Source: Luscinia megarhynchos (taxonomy: Eukaryota; Chordata; Aves; Passeriformes; Turdidae). Taken from it: a stretch of DNA of 64,000 bases. Location: assembly GCA_034336665.1 (NCBI GenBank), contig CM067592.1, positions 28,059,819 to 28,123,818 of the forward strand, read 5' to 3'. Below the pieces are notes generated by a model. The model saw only the letters and a program-made list of their open reading frames with translations. It made no database searches and was not told the origin of the DNA. The position numbers were made by a program, and so were the translations under genes. This document shows positions 38,331-51,615 of this stretch, piece after piece (within the stretch, counting starts at the first letter, position 1; the number at the start of each line of letters is the position of its first letter).

Positions 38331-39104
38331 CTGAAAGAGCTCTGAAGTGAACATAAAGATTTAGCAAAGTCAGTGATGCTAGTCCCAGTTATTTAATACT
38401 CAAACTTACTCTCTGGTAACCTACTGCCTCTCATGTATCTGGAGAGTTGCATGAGCCATGTTTAAGCATCTACTGCTGAGTATCAGCTGCTAATGAAGTA
38501 CTATCTTTATTCAATTATGAGTGGCTGAGAAAATCTCCTGAAGCGGTTCTGCTTTCTCTGTATGCTTTTTAACATTTCTCATTAATATATTTGATGAAAA
38601 AAATCATTTAAGTCTGAATTAGCATCTTGGAAGCAGGCACTAAGAACACACCCAAGACAGATGGTAGGTACAGTGAAAGAGGCAGCAGACAAGTCTTTGT
38701 TCAGTGGTAGTGAAGTTCTGTGCTTACATCAAGAGGACTCTGTTTATAGCTTTCACATAAACTACAGTAGGCATATACACTACCTAAATCTGCCTGTAGT
38801 TAAAAGTCTGTAAAAACTGTACTACTTTAGAAAAAGTGAGATCAAAATTATAACCTGGTGAACAAGAATCCTTTCAATGATTATGCTATTTATTTTCTTT
38901 TCCACAATTGATACGATAAAAATAACCACACTCATGGACATGACTTCTCAATATTAGCCTTAGCTGGTGTACTTCTGTTATCCTCAAGAACTTACTTCCA
39001 GTTTAGAACCAAACTCCAATACAAACAAGACTTATATCCTTATCAAGGATATTTCATGAGACATGCATTAGCTCACATAACTTGATGCCTGGAAAGACTG
39101 ATCT

Positions 39105-39420
39105 GGAACAAAGACTAGACAGAGTAAAAGGAACAACACAGGTTATTTATTGAAAGGATGCACCTTGGGCAGTGCAAGAGCCTGGCTGGGGCTACACCCA
39201 AGTCAAATCTAAGATGGATCCCAGTCACAAGTTTTACACTTTTATACATTTTGGTTTTGAAGTCTCAACCCCATGGCTTGCCCCTTTCCCTTGCTTGTTT
39301 CTGCTTTTGGGTACTGGTTGTCCTTGATTCTCTAGCTGGGAAGGGATTGTTTTGTCTAACAACCCTGTGAAGAGAACTTACTAACACCTAACATGAGGTT
39401 TCAGATCAGTCAGCAGTCTG
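39105..39420 (-). mobile_element. Probable LTR fragment, minus orientation
   Basis: On the minus strand a TATA box (GTATAAAAG; 39241-39246 on the plus strand read TTTATA) is followed about 95 nt later by AATAAA (complement at 39146-39151), the spacing expected for an LTR promoter and poly(A) signal. The sequence GGATGCACCTTGGGCAGTGC resembles an avian LTR family that I recall. Edges are approximate and no target duplication was found. Orientation is the same as PTPRD, so its poly(A) signal is in sense. Confidence 0.6.
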
Positions 39421-39465
39421 AAAAATATAAAAGCTAAAATGCAAGGCATCAAACTCTCCCTCTCT

Positions 39466-39985
39466 TGTGGTAGGTTAGCTTTGGCTAACCAGCCACTTGC
39501 CCCCTCGCAGACCTTCCTTAGCATTTAGGACACAAGGAGAAAATAGGTTAAATGGAGAGAGTCAAGCTGAAGGCAGGGAGAGTGCTCAACTGCTTCTGTA
39601 GTGGGAAACCTAAGGGAAAGAGATGAAATTTCGGGCTGATTACAACAGGTCTGCATAGTGAGCATCAAACACAAAAATTAAAGCACTATCTTTTTTCCTG
39701 TCTCCACAAGCAGCACTGTAGATGTCTGCTCTGCCATGGAGCTCCTCCACTTCTACCCTATCTGGTCCTTGTGTTGTTTCCCACTCTGCCTTTGTTCCCT
39801 CCTCCTCTGCCTGTCTAGTATTTTAGCTTTTCCTTAAATATGCTTTCACAAGAGATGCCACCAGCTTCACTGACAGGCTCAGCTGTGTCCTGTGGCAGAT
39901 CTGTTGCAGAGCTAGCTGGAGCCAGCTGTGTCTGGCATTGCTCTTTTCTTGCCACCCTCTGCCAAAACCTCACTGGATACAGTCA
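39466..39985 (-). mobile_element. Avian LTR fragment, minus orientation
   Basis: It matches the ends of a large bird LTR family known to me: the left end is TGTGGTAGGTTAGCTTTGGC and the right end is CCAAAACCTCACTGGATACA. Between them are CTTAAATATGCTTTCACAAG, GCCACCAGCTTCACTGACAG and GGAGCCAGCTGTGTCTGGCA, all in family order. It is shorter than the usual copy, so internal sequence has been lost. It lies next to another minus-oriented LTR-like piece. No target duplication is visible. Confidence 0.78.
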
Positions 39986-42900
39986 AAACAGTTCTATATT
40001 TGTACTCTAACTCAGCCTCTAATTTAGCACGACTAACCTGAACTTCGAAATCCAAAACTTAGCAAATTGTGGAAAACACTGAAACACAGTTTCATTTTAT
40101 CAACATCTGTGCCATAGCATGTGACATGGTTTCCATTTTGTTGCAGGTGGTCAAGGAAGATCTCAGCATTTGGGTCATCTTTCAAATAACATGAATTTAG
40201 AAGCACGTGGCTGTCAGTCACACCCTGATACTGAAGATTTTCACGCAGTTTAAACAAGAGCTATATTTTGCATCTTTGTAATTTGAACTATGTGAAATAA
40301 ATATTCTGGTATGCAAACCATCACATCTATGCACTGTATCTAAAACCTGTATTTTCATAACGTAAGTTATACATACACTAACATTGTATTTTTCCTTTGT
40401 TCCACCTAATACCTTAAAATGTTTGTAAGAAACTCAAATTATGCTTTACTGAAGGCTCCTTCAAGCTAATCCAAAGGTTGCATATACTGAAACCAAAAAA
40501 GAAAAAATCCTGAAAAATAAATTTTGCAAATATATGATGGTTGCTTCTTTTTTCATTGATATGCATTTGCAAACACAACAAAAATAAACCCATTATATGG
40601 CGCATATTAAATTATCTTAAAAATAGCAGTATTTTTAATGGAAAACACTGGCTGGATTATCACCATTTAAAAGATAAGCAAGTAAGCTAGCAATCCAGTA
40701 TGTAATATTCAGTTATGGCTCATCAATTTGATTAAAAGCAATGTTAAAATTAAAACTACAAAATCTTAATGCCAACAGAGAAGCTATTTAATAAACTTTC
40801 TTGAGATAAAGATTTAAAATCTGGTATAAAAGAGATGCAGTAATAAGGATTGGAACATTGTTGACTTAGCATCTGAATACCTACAAAACACACACACACA
40901 AATTTTTGTTTAAAAATACAGGTAATCCCAAACCTGTTCAGCTCAGATACATATGTCCATGCTCAGTTGAATGGGCAAGGTATAAGCCACATGAGGCTTT
41001 TTTTAAAAGGCTCTGCTTATAAAAATTATGCCACTAGGTACGGTAAGAAAAATGAGAGAAAATTCAATTTCTCTCCTTGTAACATATAAAAGAGAGTTTT
41101 TGCAGAGCATATGAGGGCGGTAGAAAGTACCACAAAGCAGAGGTAGCTGCAAGCAAGCCTGGTGAGGTAGGCACGGGCACAGCTGGCCTGTCACTGTCTC
41201 ACAGCCCCATGCCTCAGCACTGTGCAGCCTGTCCATGTGGCCACCACGCACACCTGTCCTGTCTGGGGGTGGCATCCAGGACAGCTCACTGTCTGCACCG
41301 TGTGCTTTCCTCTTCTTTAACACATCCACTTCCACCTTTGATGGTGATAAACCACCATAATGCCAGAATGGTATTGGTACATTGTAAACCATGGTCACAA
41401 GAATGGCTTTAGTGAGGGAAGAAGAATGATTCTAAGTCTGCTCACATTTTTTCAGTCCACCATTCCTTATTTACTTTGCCATGCTGGGACATGGATCACT
41501 CTTTCTGAGTCCCAGGCAAGAACATTACACACAGTCTCATCTACGCAGAGAGACCTTTTTCTAGCACAAAGGTATAGAAAAAATGGTAAAATATGTTTCA
41601 TTCAAATGAATCCTATTGATACTTTCCTAGATTGCTGTTTTCCTACTTTATCTGCAGACTCTTGTTCTCTCAGGAGAATGATCATAGTCTAACATGACTT
41701 TGTGACAGGGAAGTTTAGCTATACATATTTAATAAAAGTGACACCTATTAGTAAACATATTTTTTTGCAGTACTTTTATTTACTTATTTCGTACAATGCA
41801 TATGAAATAAATGCATTAATTAAGAGGAAAAATAAAATTGAAAAGAGTGAATGTTGCAGTCCAGTGATGTTCTGACAGTAACAGGCTTCCAATATGGTTT
41901 GCAAGGCTTCAGCACTGAGGCTTTCTCTGCCTAAACATGCCTATGGTTTCATGTTCATTTTAAGCTGTAGTAGAAACTTTTCTTCTGACAGGTGGCTATC
42001 ACTAACTTGGGTCACTCTTACCTTTTGATGTTGCAACTGCATTTTTTACAGTCACAGCAAGAAGATACTTTGAGCAGAATGAGGTATTTATGGCCCTAAT
42101 GCATTGGCATTGACAAGGAGAAGGCTTGGTATGACAGCAGAGGCTTTGAAAAGTGGAGACAGCGTGCAAATGAGCACCATGGGACTGCCAAAAAAGAGGC
42201 TCAGCCCAGCACTAGTTACCCAATGATCTGATGCTCAGTTAAACTGCTGGGCAACAAAGGGAAGAGGGAAATAGCATCTGGCATACACAAAAGGCATAGT
42301 ACATAATAAAATCATATGTAACATCAACCTGCACATTGGTGAAGAAATATCAAAGTGTAAAACTTCGCTAGCAGTCATAAAAATTACTCCAGGTAGATCC
42401 TAAAGGGAGGAAGAGGGGTCAACATGAGCACTGCATTTCTCAGACTTGAGGTGATTAGAACTTGCTGTTATAGCCTGTACTACCAGATTGAAGCCATCAA
42501 CCCCAAGACCCCACAGGAGAACTGAAAATATGAGCACAACACCAGAAAAAGAGGGAAATACCAAGGAATTGTTTTTGTAAGATATTTAACTGCATGATTA
42601 TGTTAAGAATTTTTGGTAAAACAATAATTTGGCTTGTGGTTTCTATGTCATTCTGTTCTTTAATAACCAATTTTGATCTAACTCGTTTTACAATGCTTGC
42701 AATTTAAATTATACTAACAGTAAATTATTGTATTTACATATCCTCTTCACATACGAGACCCTGACCTTTCTCTTGAAAGGATGGATGTACGTGGATAAAG
42801 CAGAAAATGGTGACCTAGGATTAGCAGAATTTGTTTTGAATACATTTGAATAGAATACATTTTTAAATAGGTACTAATAATTCTTTGTTGCCTTTGGGGA

Positions 42901-43219
42901 TAAAAAGCAAGTTCAGCAAAAGAATATACACAGTGGCCCCAATATGCTTCTGGATTGCCTCAGGAAAGCTAAGGATCACAGTAAGACATTAACAAATGTT
43001 CATATGTTTTACCAAATTTAACAGGTGTTTTTTCTATTAAAAATGCAGAGTGTTAATAATATGGAAATATGAGAGCATAAGTAATGAATTTTCCATGCTT
43101 TTCATGTCCTTCACCCTGATTTTTTTTTACTTGTAAATAAATTTAGTAACATTTCTAAATATAATTCTCCTTTAATCCAGCCTCTGAACAAATACCATGA
43201 TGATATACTCCTCCTCCGA
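39986..43219. other. Intron sequence, nothing firmly recognised
   Basis: A somewhat GC-richer patch at 41110-41340 gives a 131-aa minus-strand frame (41003-41398), but no signal peptide, domain or family pattern is visible in it. A short CA run lies near 40886-40900. Confidence 0.5.
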
Positions 43220-43555
43220 AACATAGAATTGTAAAATATCCTGACTTGAAGGGACCCACAAGGACTATTGAGTCCAACTCCTGGCCCTGCACAGGCCCAC
43301 CCCAAGAGTCACACCAGTGCCTGAAAGCATTGTCCAAACACCTCCTGAACTCTGTCAGGCTTGGTGCTGTGACCACTGCCCTGGGGAGCCTGGACCTCAA
43401 TGAAGAGAGGAGATGAGAGGAGTCCTTCATGTCACCACAGAGAAGAAGCTCCTCTTCCCTTCCTGAGGAAGCTGTAACTGCAATGAGGTCTCCCCTCAGT
43501 CTCCTCCAGGATGAACAGAACAACTGACCCCTGTAGCCTGTTCAGGGACTACTAA
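43220..43555 (-). mobile_element. CR1 LINE 3' fragment, minus orientation
   Basis: AACATAGAATTGTAAAATAT, CTTGAAGGGACCCACAAGGA, AGTCCAACTCCTGGCCCTGC and CCAAACACCTCCTGAACTCT are the CR1 3' end in reverse. It is strongly 5'-truncated. Confidence 0.92.
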
Positions 43556-46500
43556 ACTTGCATCTTAACATGAGAAGTTGTATTTTTTCACTTGGGCAGA
43601 AAGAGGTGGAAAGCACAGTTTGGAAATGCAACAAAGCCCCGCATTTGGAAAATATGCTGCAAAGCAGATAAAACCAAACTGGGAGACATCTATACCATAA
43701 CACAGTAACTCAACAGCCAACACAAAACAAATAAGGAGCTTCTCACAGGTTACAGCTGCTTCTTCAGTCTATAAAAGCACACTTCTTAGTGAGCAAATTT
43801 GTTCTGCTTCTGGATGTGCTAAACCTCAGTCTTAGCCCAGATGTAACTTGACACTTGTGATGTAGCAGACGCGTGCTAGAGAATGTCAAAGAATGCATTG
43901 TGCAAAGCTATCTTCAGCTTGAAGCATATGTTTTACTAGATTCAGATTTCCTCTCTATTAGGAAAGGATTTAATTTTTAAAATATTAGGAGAATACCAAA
44001 TAACCTTGTCACCTCTCACCAGCAGAGCTGCTCCCATGATACTATAAATGAGACAGGAAAAAGGTGGCAGCAGGAAAATACTTTTATATGCTTACACATG
44101 CAGCCTTTTAGGAGAAACTTCTTACATTAGCATTAATGGTATGTATATAACAAGAAACAGCTAATTAACATTCTGCTTTCCATATGCAAAAGTCCTCAGA
44201 TGGTTTTCAAATTTAGAGTTTTATTTCCATTTGATGCTATGGCCCATATATGACCACACATGTCTAACCAATATGTATTATTTTTTATGCATAGAACTCT
44301 TTGTGTCATTCTGCTTCTCTTCAAGATTGCAAGCTATTTGATTATACTGGTTCTTTTTCACAAGTAAGTAATGTCATAGAAATCTCCTCTCATCTCCTCT
44401 CTTCATTGTGCTTCTCCAGGGCAGGTTTTTTTCCTCAAAATTTCTAAGTCTACAGAAATGGTCTCATTTCTTTGTGACACTTAAATTTGTATTTTAATGA
44501 TAATTCTTAATATAAAAGAAATACACTGCCAAGAAGTACTCAGAATAATGCATATGTATATTAAACTCTATCTACAGCTACCTTACAACAGTTATTAGCC
44601 TTGTGTGAAATAGCACTAGACAACATAGTTTTTACTGCTATCAATAAAATTTCTTATTCATTACATGATACAGCAGAGGCCATCATTTTTAACTAGCTTG
44701 ACTTTCTGCAGGGTTGAGACAGCTGGGTAAGACCAAATATAAAGCTTTCCTGAATATTTCAGATTTTTCTCTGCACCTTTTCTGTCCTTTTTAGAATAAG
44801 GATGAAAAGTTTATCTGTAAAATAGATACTATGCTTAGTAACATTGTACTGTTAGCATATGATTAAAAGCAGAAGATTACACTCTCTCTAGCACTTCCAT
44901 GAAAGGCTTTAAGTCCTAAGTCTAATAATATATAAGATTTAGCCTTCCTGAACAGTTCAAATATGATTTTGAAATACAGTAAATGGAAAAACTCTCCAAA
45001 CCTTCAGCTGCACTGTACTATTATTCATGTCAAGATTGCTATTGAACTAGAGGGGAAAAGAAGAAATTATATGTAGTACAGATTGACATCTGTTTGTTGA
45101 TGACTGCATCACTGACTTCAGTGGCACTGGTTAAGACTTCCTAGTTTTGGTTGACTGTCTTTCTAGTCTTGGTTTTGACTAGAAAACCTTCAAACTGACA
45201 GTATTCAACACTTCTATTAACAATAGTAATGAGCTCTCATGCCTATCTTACAACACCATTCACAAAGCTGCAGAAGCTGCTTCTTAGTTGCATACATGTG
45301 AATATTTTTAATGAAACAATATTATTAAACATGAAATGAAGACATAACTGACAAGCTATGCAAACTCCAGGTTGGATTACACTGAGGAAGAATCACAACA
45401 GATTTTGCTGGATTTTGGCATAGAGGACTTTGCTAAACTTTAGCTCACAATAAATTTTAAGCCTAACTTGGAATACGACACAAGGTCTTTAAATTCAAGA
45501 TTTCATTTCACAAGACTGTTTTTCAGTACTCCCAAAAAGTTTGGGATGACGTACAATCTTCCCAGTTGCCTTCTTACCTGCAAAAACTATTTTTTAAAGT
45601 ATTTTGTACTTCTCACATCCTCATTAAAGCCTTCCTTATCTGGATAGCTACAAAGAGCTGCTTATAATGGAAGGAACAAGGGAAGGAATGGATGGAGTGT
45701 GGCAAGGAAAAACAAATGATACAGCACATATCTGAAATACCATATTTCAAAGAACATAAATAAGCACATAAAACCTAGAAATACCTTAAACCAATAATTA
45801 CAGAACTGTTTTCATTAATATTTCTGCATTTGAAATGCATTAATAATAACAAATAGTTAATCCTAAAGATGTTGTGTTCAAGCTATTTAGAATTTGTGTT
45901 TTAAACTTTGAATTTCTTAATTCACAAAAGCCAACACTATTATAACTATGCCATTAATAATCACAGCTCTGTAAGCCTATATATCAACCTCTGAAACCTT
46001 TACTTTAGAAAACACACTGTCATTAGGAAGAGAATATGTGAAGTCAAAGTTAATTCTGAATTATTATTTTCTTGTCAAGATTTATATTTAAATGGTAAAC
46101 TTTACTGTCAGAAAAGCTGTAAAATTTAATCACTATATTTAAGTATAATTAGATGGCTACCATTGTAAAAGTGCTCTGCATTTTTTCATTTAGACTGGTT
46201 AAAGTCAACCACGTATCTTAGAGAACAGTATTGCACTTGTAAGCTGAGGATAGGTAAATAAAGTTTATTCACTACACTGAAGAGCAGTGTTAGTTAAGAC
46301 ATGCAAAACACTAAGACATAGCACTAAGAAAATAGCTTCCAGCAGACTTGAGAAAAGACTCACAGTGACTTTATTCATCCTTTCTTCTCATCCAGGTTTC
46401 TCTGTCTTTCTCATACAATCCCCAATACAACTCATCAAGCCCAGAATCAAAATGAATGTTGAGCAGAGCTGCTTTCTGAACTGACTAATCAAAGCTTATC

Positions 46501-48404
46501 AGGGCAAAGGCTGAAATAAAAAGTCATGCATTGTTAGCTGCATCTTCAGTGCATATGCTATCAGCTGTTCTCCTCAACTGTGTGGTCATACTCCAAAAGA
46601 GCACTTCATGTTGTTCATATTGCCCCACATGACTGCTGTTATCCATACAATGAGAAAGTACCACACATTATTGGCAGTTTTGGTATAAAACATTTACCTA
46701 CATACTTCCAGGCTTTTAAAAACTTCAGATTTTTACGGTTTTTGTGTACAAGATGAAAGCTTTCATGTCATCATATTTTAAAATTAATCACATAACCAGG
46801 AAAGAAGACCTTGATTTTTTTTGCTAGTTTTTCTGTCATCTGTACCTCAAAGCTTCATGTTGGGAAGATTCATGAATAAAATGAAAGGGGTTGTTTGCAA
46901 AGCAGTCAAAAAACATTAATTTGTAAACTGCTGACAGTTTTTACAACTGTTGTTGCTAAACAGCTGTTACTGAGAAATAAAGAAAGCCCTGTAGGGGCAA
47001 AAAGCTCCAGTAATTACTCCTCTTAAAACTGTACTATTCTGTAATGTCAAAAGAAAAAATATACAGTTAATAGTTCTCCTTTCTTGCTGGTTTGGGTTTT
47101 TTAGATGGTTAGCTGCTTGCTTGCTTGCTTGCTTGTTTTTTTGAAGGTTTTTTTTTTTTTTTGAAAGTGCTTCACTTGCATTTCTGGATACTGGTATCTC
47201 TGGCAGGAAGAAACACAAGACACTAGTACTTATCACAGTACTGATGCATATCAAATAGCCAGAATAGGTTTATCTGACCTGGGAACAGATACCAATGACT
47301 TATAAGAAATTGTAGAAATTGTTTAATGATGAATATTATGCAGGAGAGGCATTTTTTCTTTCTTTCTGTATAAGATGGGAATTACTTATTTTTTAGGAAA
47401 AGTAGGGAACATCATCAATTTCCCTGATATTAAAAGCCCCAAAAGGCAAGAAGAAGTGTGGTAACTCACATTTATTACAATTTACAAATCAGCTATACCT
47501 CATTCCTATTACATACATTTGATATGTGTATGCTATACATACACTTGATATTTATAACTCAGAGCCATCAAGCAAAAAATACACTTCCTATAGTTTCATG
47601 GCATTATGCAATTCCCTAATGGCAGTAACACTGCACATCAAATATAAGGTTGATGTATTAGGAAGCCTTGTTCAATCTAAGATCATATTTTCATTATTTA
47701 CATTAGTTTGTACTCCTTAGAAGTTTTTCAGAAATAACACCAGGTTGTCCTTCAGAAACAAAACATTTACCTGTTCTGTTGGGTTTTTTAAAATAAATAT
47801 ATGGATTTATTGTGTAAGAATGTATCTGTTTGGCTATCAAGTGCATATATGAATTCCAGAAATTTTATGATACTAGAAAACCTGATCACAGATAGCCAAA
47901 AGTAATAAGACTCAGTGTTGTACTGAGCCTCTGCACTGCTGTTGTTTTCACCTCCTTTTCACTTTAGATATTTGTATTAATTTTTACTCAGAATTTGTAT
48001 TTTGGCCTCAGGTCTTTTTCATCTTGACTCTTTCTTCATCTCTATCCAATTTAAGCTGATTCATTCTTCCTCTTTGAAGTGTTATTGTCTCCCAGGACAC
48101 TGACTCTGCACAAGAGCTGCTCCTAAGAATGTTAGCAACCTAGGTGACATCCAAACTGAGGGATGTGAATAACTAGCCAGAGCAAAATATATGACATTTA
48201 AGGGACTTCTCCTCCTGCTTGTGATCAAATAAAGTAGAAAGTCAGACAATCTATAATGAAAGAGACTTATTTCACATACTAGTTTGAAACCATTATCTTC
48301 TCCACGTAAATAAAACCATTTTTGTTATTGACACTACTAAATGCAGTGACCATTTTTTTCTATTGTAAATGAAAGCATTATTTAATTAATATTTTATAAA
48401 TTCT
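43556..48404. other. Intron sequence with one small tandem repeat
   Basis: AT-rich. Five GCTT units at 47115-47134 are followed by a T-run at 47148-47162. No exon or transposon was recognised. Confidence 0.55.
47115..47162. repeat. (GCTT)n and poly-T run
   Basis: Five tandem GCTT units, then T-rich sequence ending in about 15 T. Confidence 0.88.
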
Positions 48405-48747
48405 TGTGGACACTGCTGAAGGCCTGGGCAAAAGCTGTCAGGCCTTTTCCTCAAGTTCTAAGTATTTTTCTCAGGCCATGAAACTTTCTCAGCCTCAGCT
48501 AGAATTTTTCCCAAGCTAGAAGTTCCTTCTTTATTGTGAACACCTGCAAGGTCCCTGAGAAAGACAGGGAGAAGAGGTGTCTCTTTCTCTGACCAATGAT
48601 CTATTTGTATTTTGTTTTGCATGAACTGCCTTATTTAAGGCAATGGCTTCTTTTAATAAATTGCTCTTTCTTGCTCTTTCTTGCACCAAGCAAGAAAGTG
48701 TCTTGTTGCTGTTTTTTCGCTGCTCCGTAATCCTTTTCAAGGCAACA
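48405..48747 (+). mobile_element. Solo LTR (343 bp, ERVK-like) with perfect 6-bp target duplication
   Basis: It starts TGTGGACACTG and ends GGCAACA (TG...CA). It is flanked on both sides by AATTCT (48399-48404 and 48748-48753). Near the 3' part a TATA-like TTATTTAAGG (48631-48640) is followed by AATAAA (48655-48660), which fixes plus orientation, then by repeats of TTGCTCTTTC. A 6-bp duplication is typical of class II (ERVK/alpha-beta retrovirus-like) LTRs; that assignment is by duplication length only. No internal genes are present. It is antisense to PTPRD. Confidence 0.9.
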
Positions 48748-51112
48748 AATTCTACCTTTCACACTGACAAAAGCAAACACTGTGTTTATCAGCATGAACT
48801 GTCTTTAGAAGTTCCACATTTCTTTCCTTGCTAATTTCATCTGCAATGATTACCAGCTCTTAAATGCTCTCTGTGTGCTTAGGTTTCTCATAAAAAACCC
48901 TAAAAACACAAAGCCCGGCATCACTTAGCTCATAACAAGAAAAATCTGAAACTTTGCTTGTTTCACTGATAACCCTTGTAACTGGCTCTTTTCTGTGATG
49001 TTCTGTGTGGCTGTACTTCAGTCTCATCATTTTCTCTAAATCTTTTAATCATCTTCTGCTGTTTCCCGCTATGTTTTTTTCTTTTTCCTCCATATGCTGC
49101 AGAGCAAGTTCCCTGTCCTTAATGAGAGACAAAAACAGCTACGTCAGAAGCCTTCACAGATTCATTTCATCTAAAACATTTCAAAATAATTACACAGATA
49201 AAGTATATTTTTAAAAATACAGACAATATAATAAACTCTTGTTTTATGTTGACTTTCAACGGTCAGCTAGGACAAGTGAGAAATACAACATTTAGCAGTA
49301 GTGACAAAAATATTAGTATAATTTTAGGACTAAAAGGCCTAGCACCTTAATTTAGTATATTCCACTGAACCATAAACTGATGCTTAAACGTAATTTTAAA
49401 GATCAGCATCACTGACCACAATGGTTAGAACTACATCTTCTTAACCCAGAGAGTATAATGTAGTTTAATTCTGGACTATATGATTATAATTTTAACTATA
49501 ATTAAAGTTTAGTAGAACCAATATAAATAGAAAAACAGGGATTAAATAATCCAGATCAGTCTGGCATCCCTCCTTTGAAACATCACAATACTATGCTTTT
49601 GGTTCACAGAAATTCTAGTAATATTTGTCTTCAAAGATCTCTGCAAAAGAGATTCTTTAATCTCAACATTATGGAAAAAAATGCAGACTCCTTCAAGAAC
49701 AGTTATTCTCTGAACGGACCTCAGCAAAGTGACAGGCAATTGAATGAACCAGTAACAACACCTAGATCAAAAGTTTTCTCTATTTACCTAGTACTTTTGA
49801 TACTGAAATCAAAATAGAAACAACAGCTAGCACAACTGAAACTGGACAAAACACAGTAGGCAGGCAGGGGCTGGCTATCTGCAGTAAAACACAAAGCTAC
49901 TATGTTTTTTTTCCAGTTATGTGACAGCAGTGCTTGTCTAAGAGCAGACAGAGACAGGAGAAAAGAGACAAAAACCCCAGTGTAATAAAGTCTTTGCTAA
50001 TACTCTGAAAGTATCCAGTTCATCTTTAGAAAAAGTAGACTCATTGTCACAAGACAGTTGTCATCACAACTGAACAGCAACCATTTTACCAGGAGAAACA
50101 CTTACTCTCCAGAAAAAAAAATAAAAAAATCAAGCTTGGGTGACTTCCAAGAGCCTTGAAAACCTTGGCAGCTAAGCATTTGGCATCTAAGGTCTTGGCA
50201 ATGGTTAATCAGCCCTTGAAGTTATGGCGTGCTGCCATTTCCCAGCTCTTGGACAAGATGAACGATTTGGATTGTGTTGTGGGAACACCAAGATCATAAA
50301 ATTTATTTAGGCAGAAAGGATGTTTTTTGGACTTATGGACATCTTTCCAAGTGCTTATTCCATTTGAGAATAGTTATTCCAGGTCCAGGTATAGTAATAA
50401 AACCCCAAAATCAGTTTTTAAAATGGCGGTAGAAGTGGAATTGGACAGATGGAACAAAGACAAAACTGCCAGAAATCTGAGCATACTTCTTTATGATTAT
50501 TTTAAATAATATTGAGAACACATACCAAGAAAAGACTGGGCAAGGACACAAAGAAAAAGATAAAGACTGGCAGAGGCTCACAGTAATACTGTTAAATAAT
50601 AAATGCATGCTGCTAGTCACAGAATGTCATCTTTTTCAATAAACCAGAAGATGGCTGGACAAAAGGGTTTCTGGGTGTCTGTCACTGTATCTAAGACCTG
50701 TGTATGTATTTTTCTTTTTTCAGAAGTACCTGAAGACTTTTTGCAAGCAAAGCATTGTAACTCTTTTGTGTAAGACAAGAAAAATATCCTTTTGATTATG
50801 AATGCTTTTTGTACTGTCTAGTGATATCCCATTAATTTTTTCTTATTAGAGTACATTGGAGGATTATGAGTCAGCCTGTAACTGTAGGTAGATCTGTATC
50901 TGTCAATTTATCACCTGCACTTTAATTTTTTTTTTTATTAAGTAATATTGAGACTGCACCAGAGTTCTCCTTCTTGGAAGCAGCAAAAGTCTTCTTCAAT
51001 TCCAGGGATCTACCTTCTGCAAAATCTACTGATTGCATGTAATCTCATGGGAGAACATTAAGACCATCAGGATGATGGAGCACAGCTGAGAGTTAACTCA
51101 TCTCCACAGCAA
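48748..51112. other. Intron sequence, nothing recognised
   Basis: AT-rich with short homopolymers; no exon or repeat family recognised after the LTR's flanking duplication. Confidence 0.55.
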
Positions 51113-51240
51113 ACAGATACAGAATGTCCTGGATTGAAGGGGATCCACACAGACCAGTGAGTCCAGCTTCTGGCCCTGCACAGACTACCAAAGAACCACA
51201 ATGTGGGTCTGAGAGTGTTGTTCAAACACCTCTTGCAGGA
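51113..51240 (-). mobile_element. CR1 LINE 3'-end fragment, minus orientation
   Basis: ACAGAATGTCCTGGATTGAA-like start, then CCAGTGAGTCCAGCTTCTGG, CCCTGCACAGACTACC and TTGTTCAAACACCTCTTGCA: the last ~125 bp of a CR1 in reverse. Confidence 0.88.
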
Positions 51241-51269
51241 ACAACACTTGGATCTTGGGAGCTGTCGAA

Positions 51270-51615
51270 GCTCTTCCTCAGCTTTATGCATACAGGATGA
51301 GAGAGTTGGATCTTCCCAGCCTGCAGAAAAGAACACTCCAGGGAGCTTTATAGCAGCTTTCAGCACATAAAGGGGATTTACAAGAACACTGGAGACGGAC
51401 TTTACAAAAGGGCATATGGTGATAGGACAAAGCCTTAAGCAATGAACAACAGGTTTAAATTAGATATTAATAAGAAATTATTTACTCTAAGTGTGGTAAG
51501 GCACTGGAACAGGTTTCCCAGAGAAACTGTACAGCCTGGTCTAGTGGGTAAGTCTGTTCCCAAGGCATGGGAGGCTTGGATCTAGATCTTTAATTCCCTT
51601 CCAACAATAACCCTT
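51270..51615 (+). mobile_element. CR1 LINE 3' fragment, plus orientation
   Basis: Typical CR1 3'-region order: AGAGAGTTGGATCTTCCCAG, TTTATAGCAGCTTTCAGCAC, GGGCATATGGTGATAGGACA, GGTAAGGCACTGGAACAGGT, CAGCCTGGTCTAGTGGGTAA, then decayed 3' end (CCCTTCCAACA). It lies back to back with the minus CR1 fragment on its left. Confidence 0.9.

Larger units (their letters stand above)
36721..39104. other. Intron sequence with small simple repeats
   Basis: It contains a CA microsatellite (37524-37550), two tandem copies of ATTTAAATGC (38261-38280) and a GACA/CATA-rich stretch (38285-38330). A 113-aa minus-strand frame at 37004-37345 has no recognisable features. Confidence 0.55.

Noticed and set aside
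41003..41398. 131-aa minus-strand open frame in a slightly GC-richer patch
   Set aside because: No domain, signal peptide or family resemblance, no visible exon structure; chance is enough.
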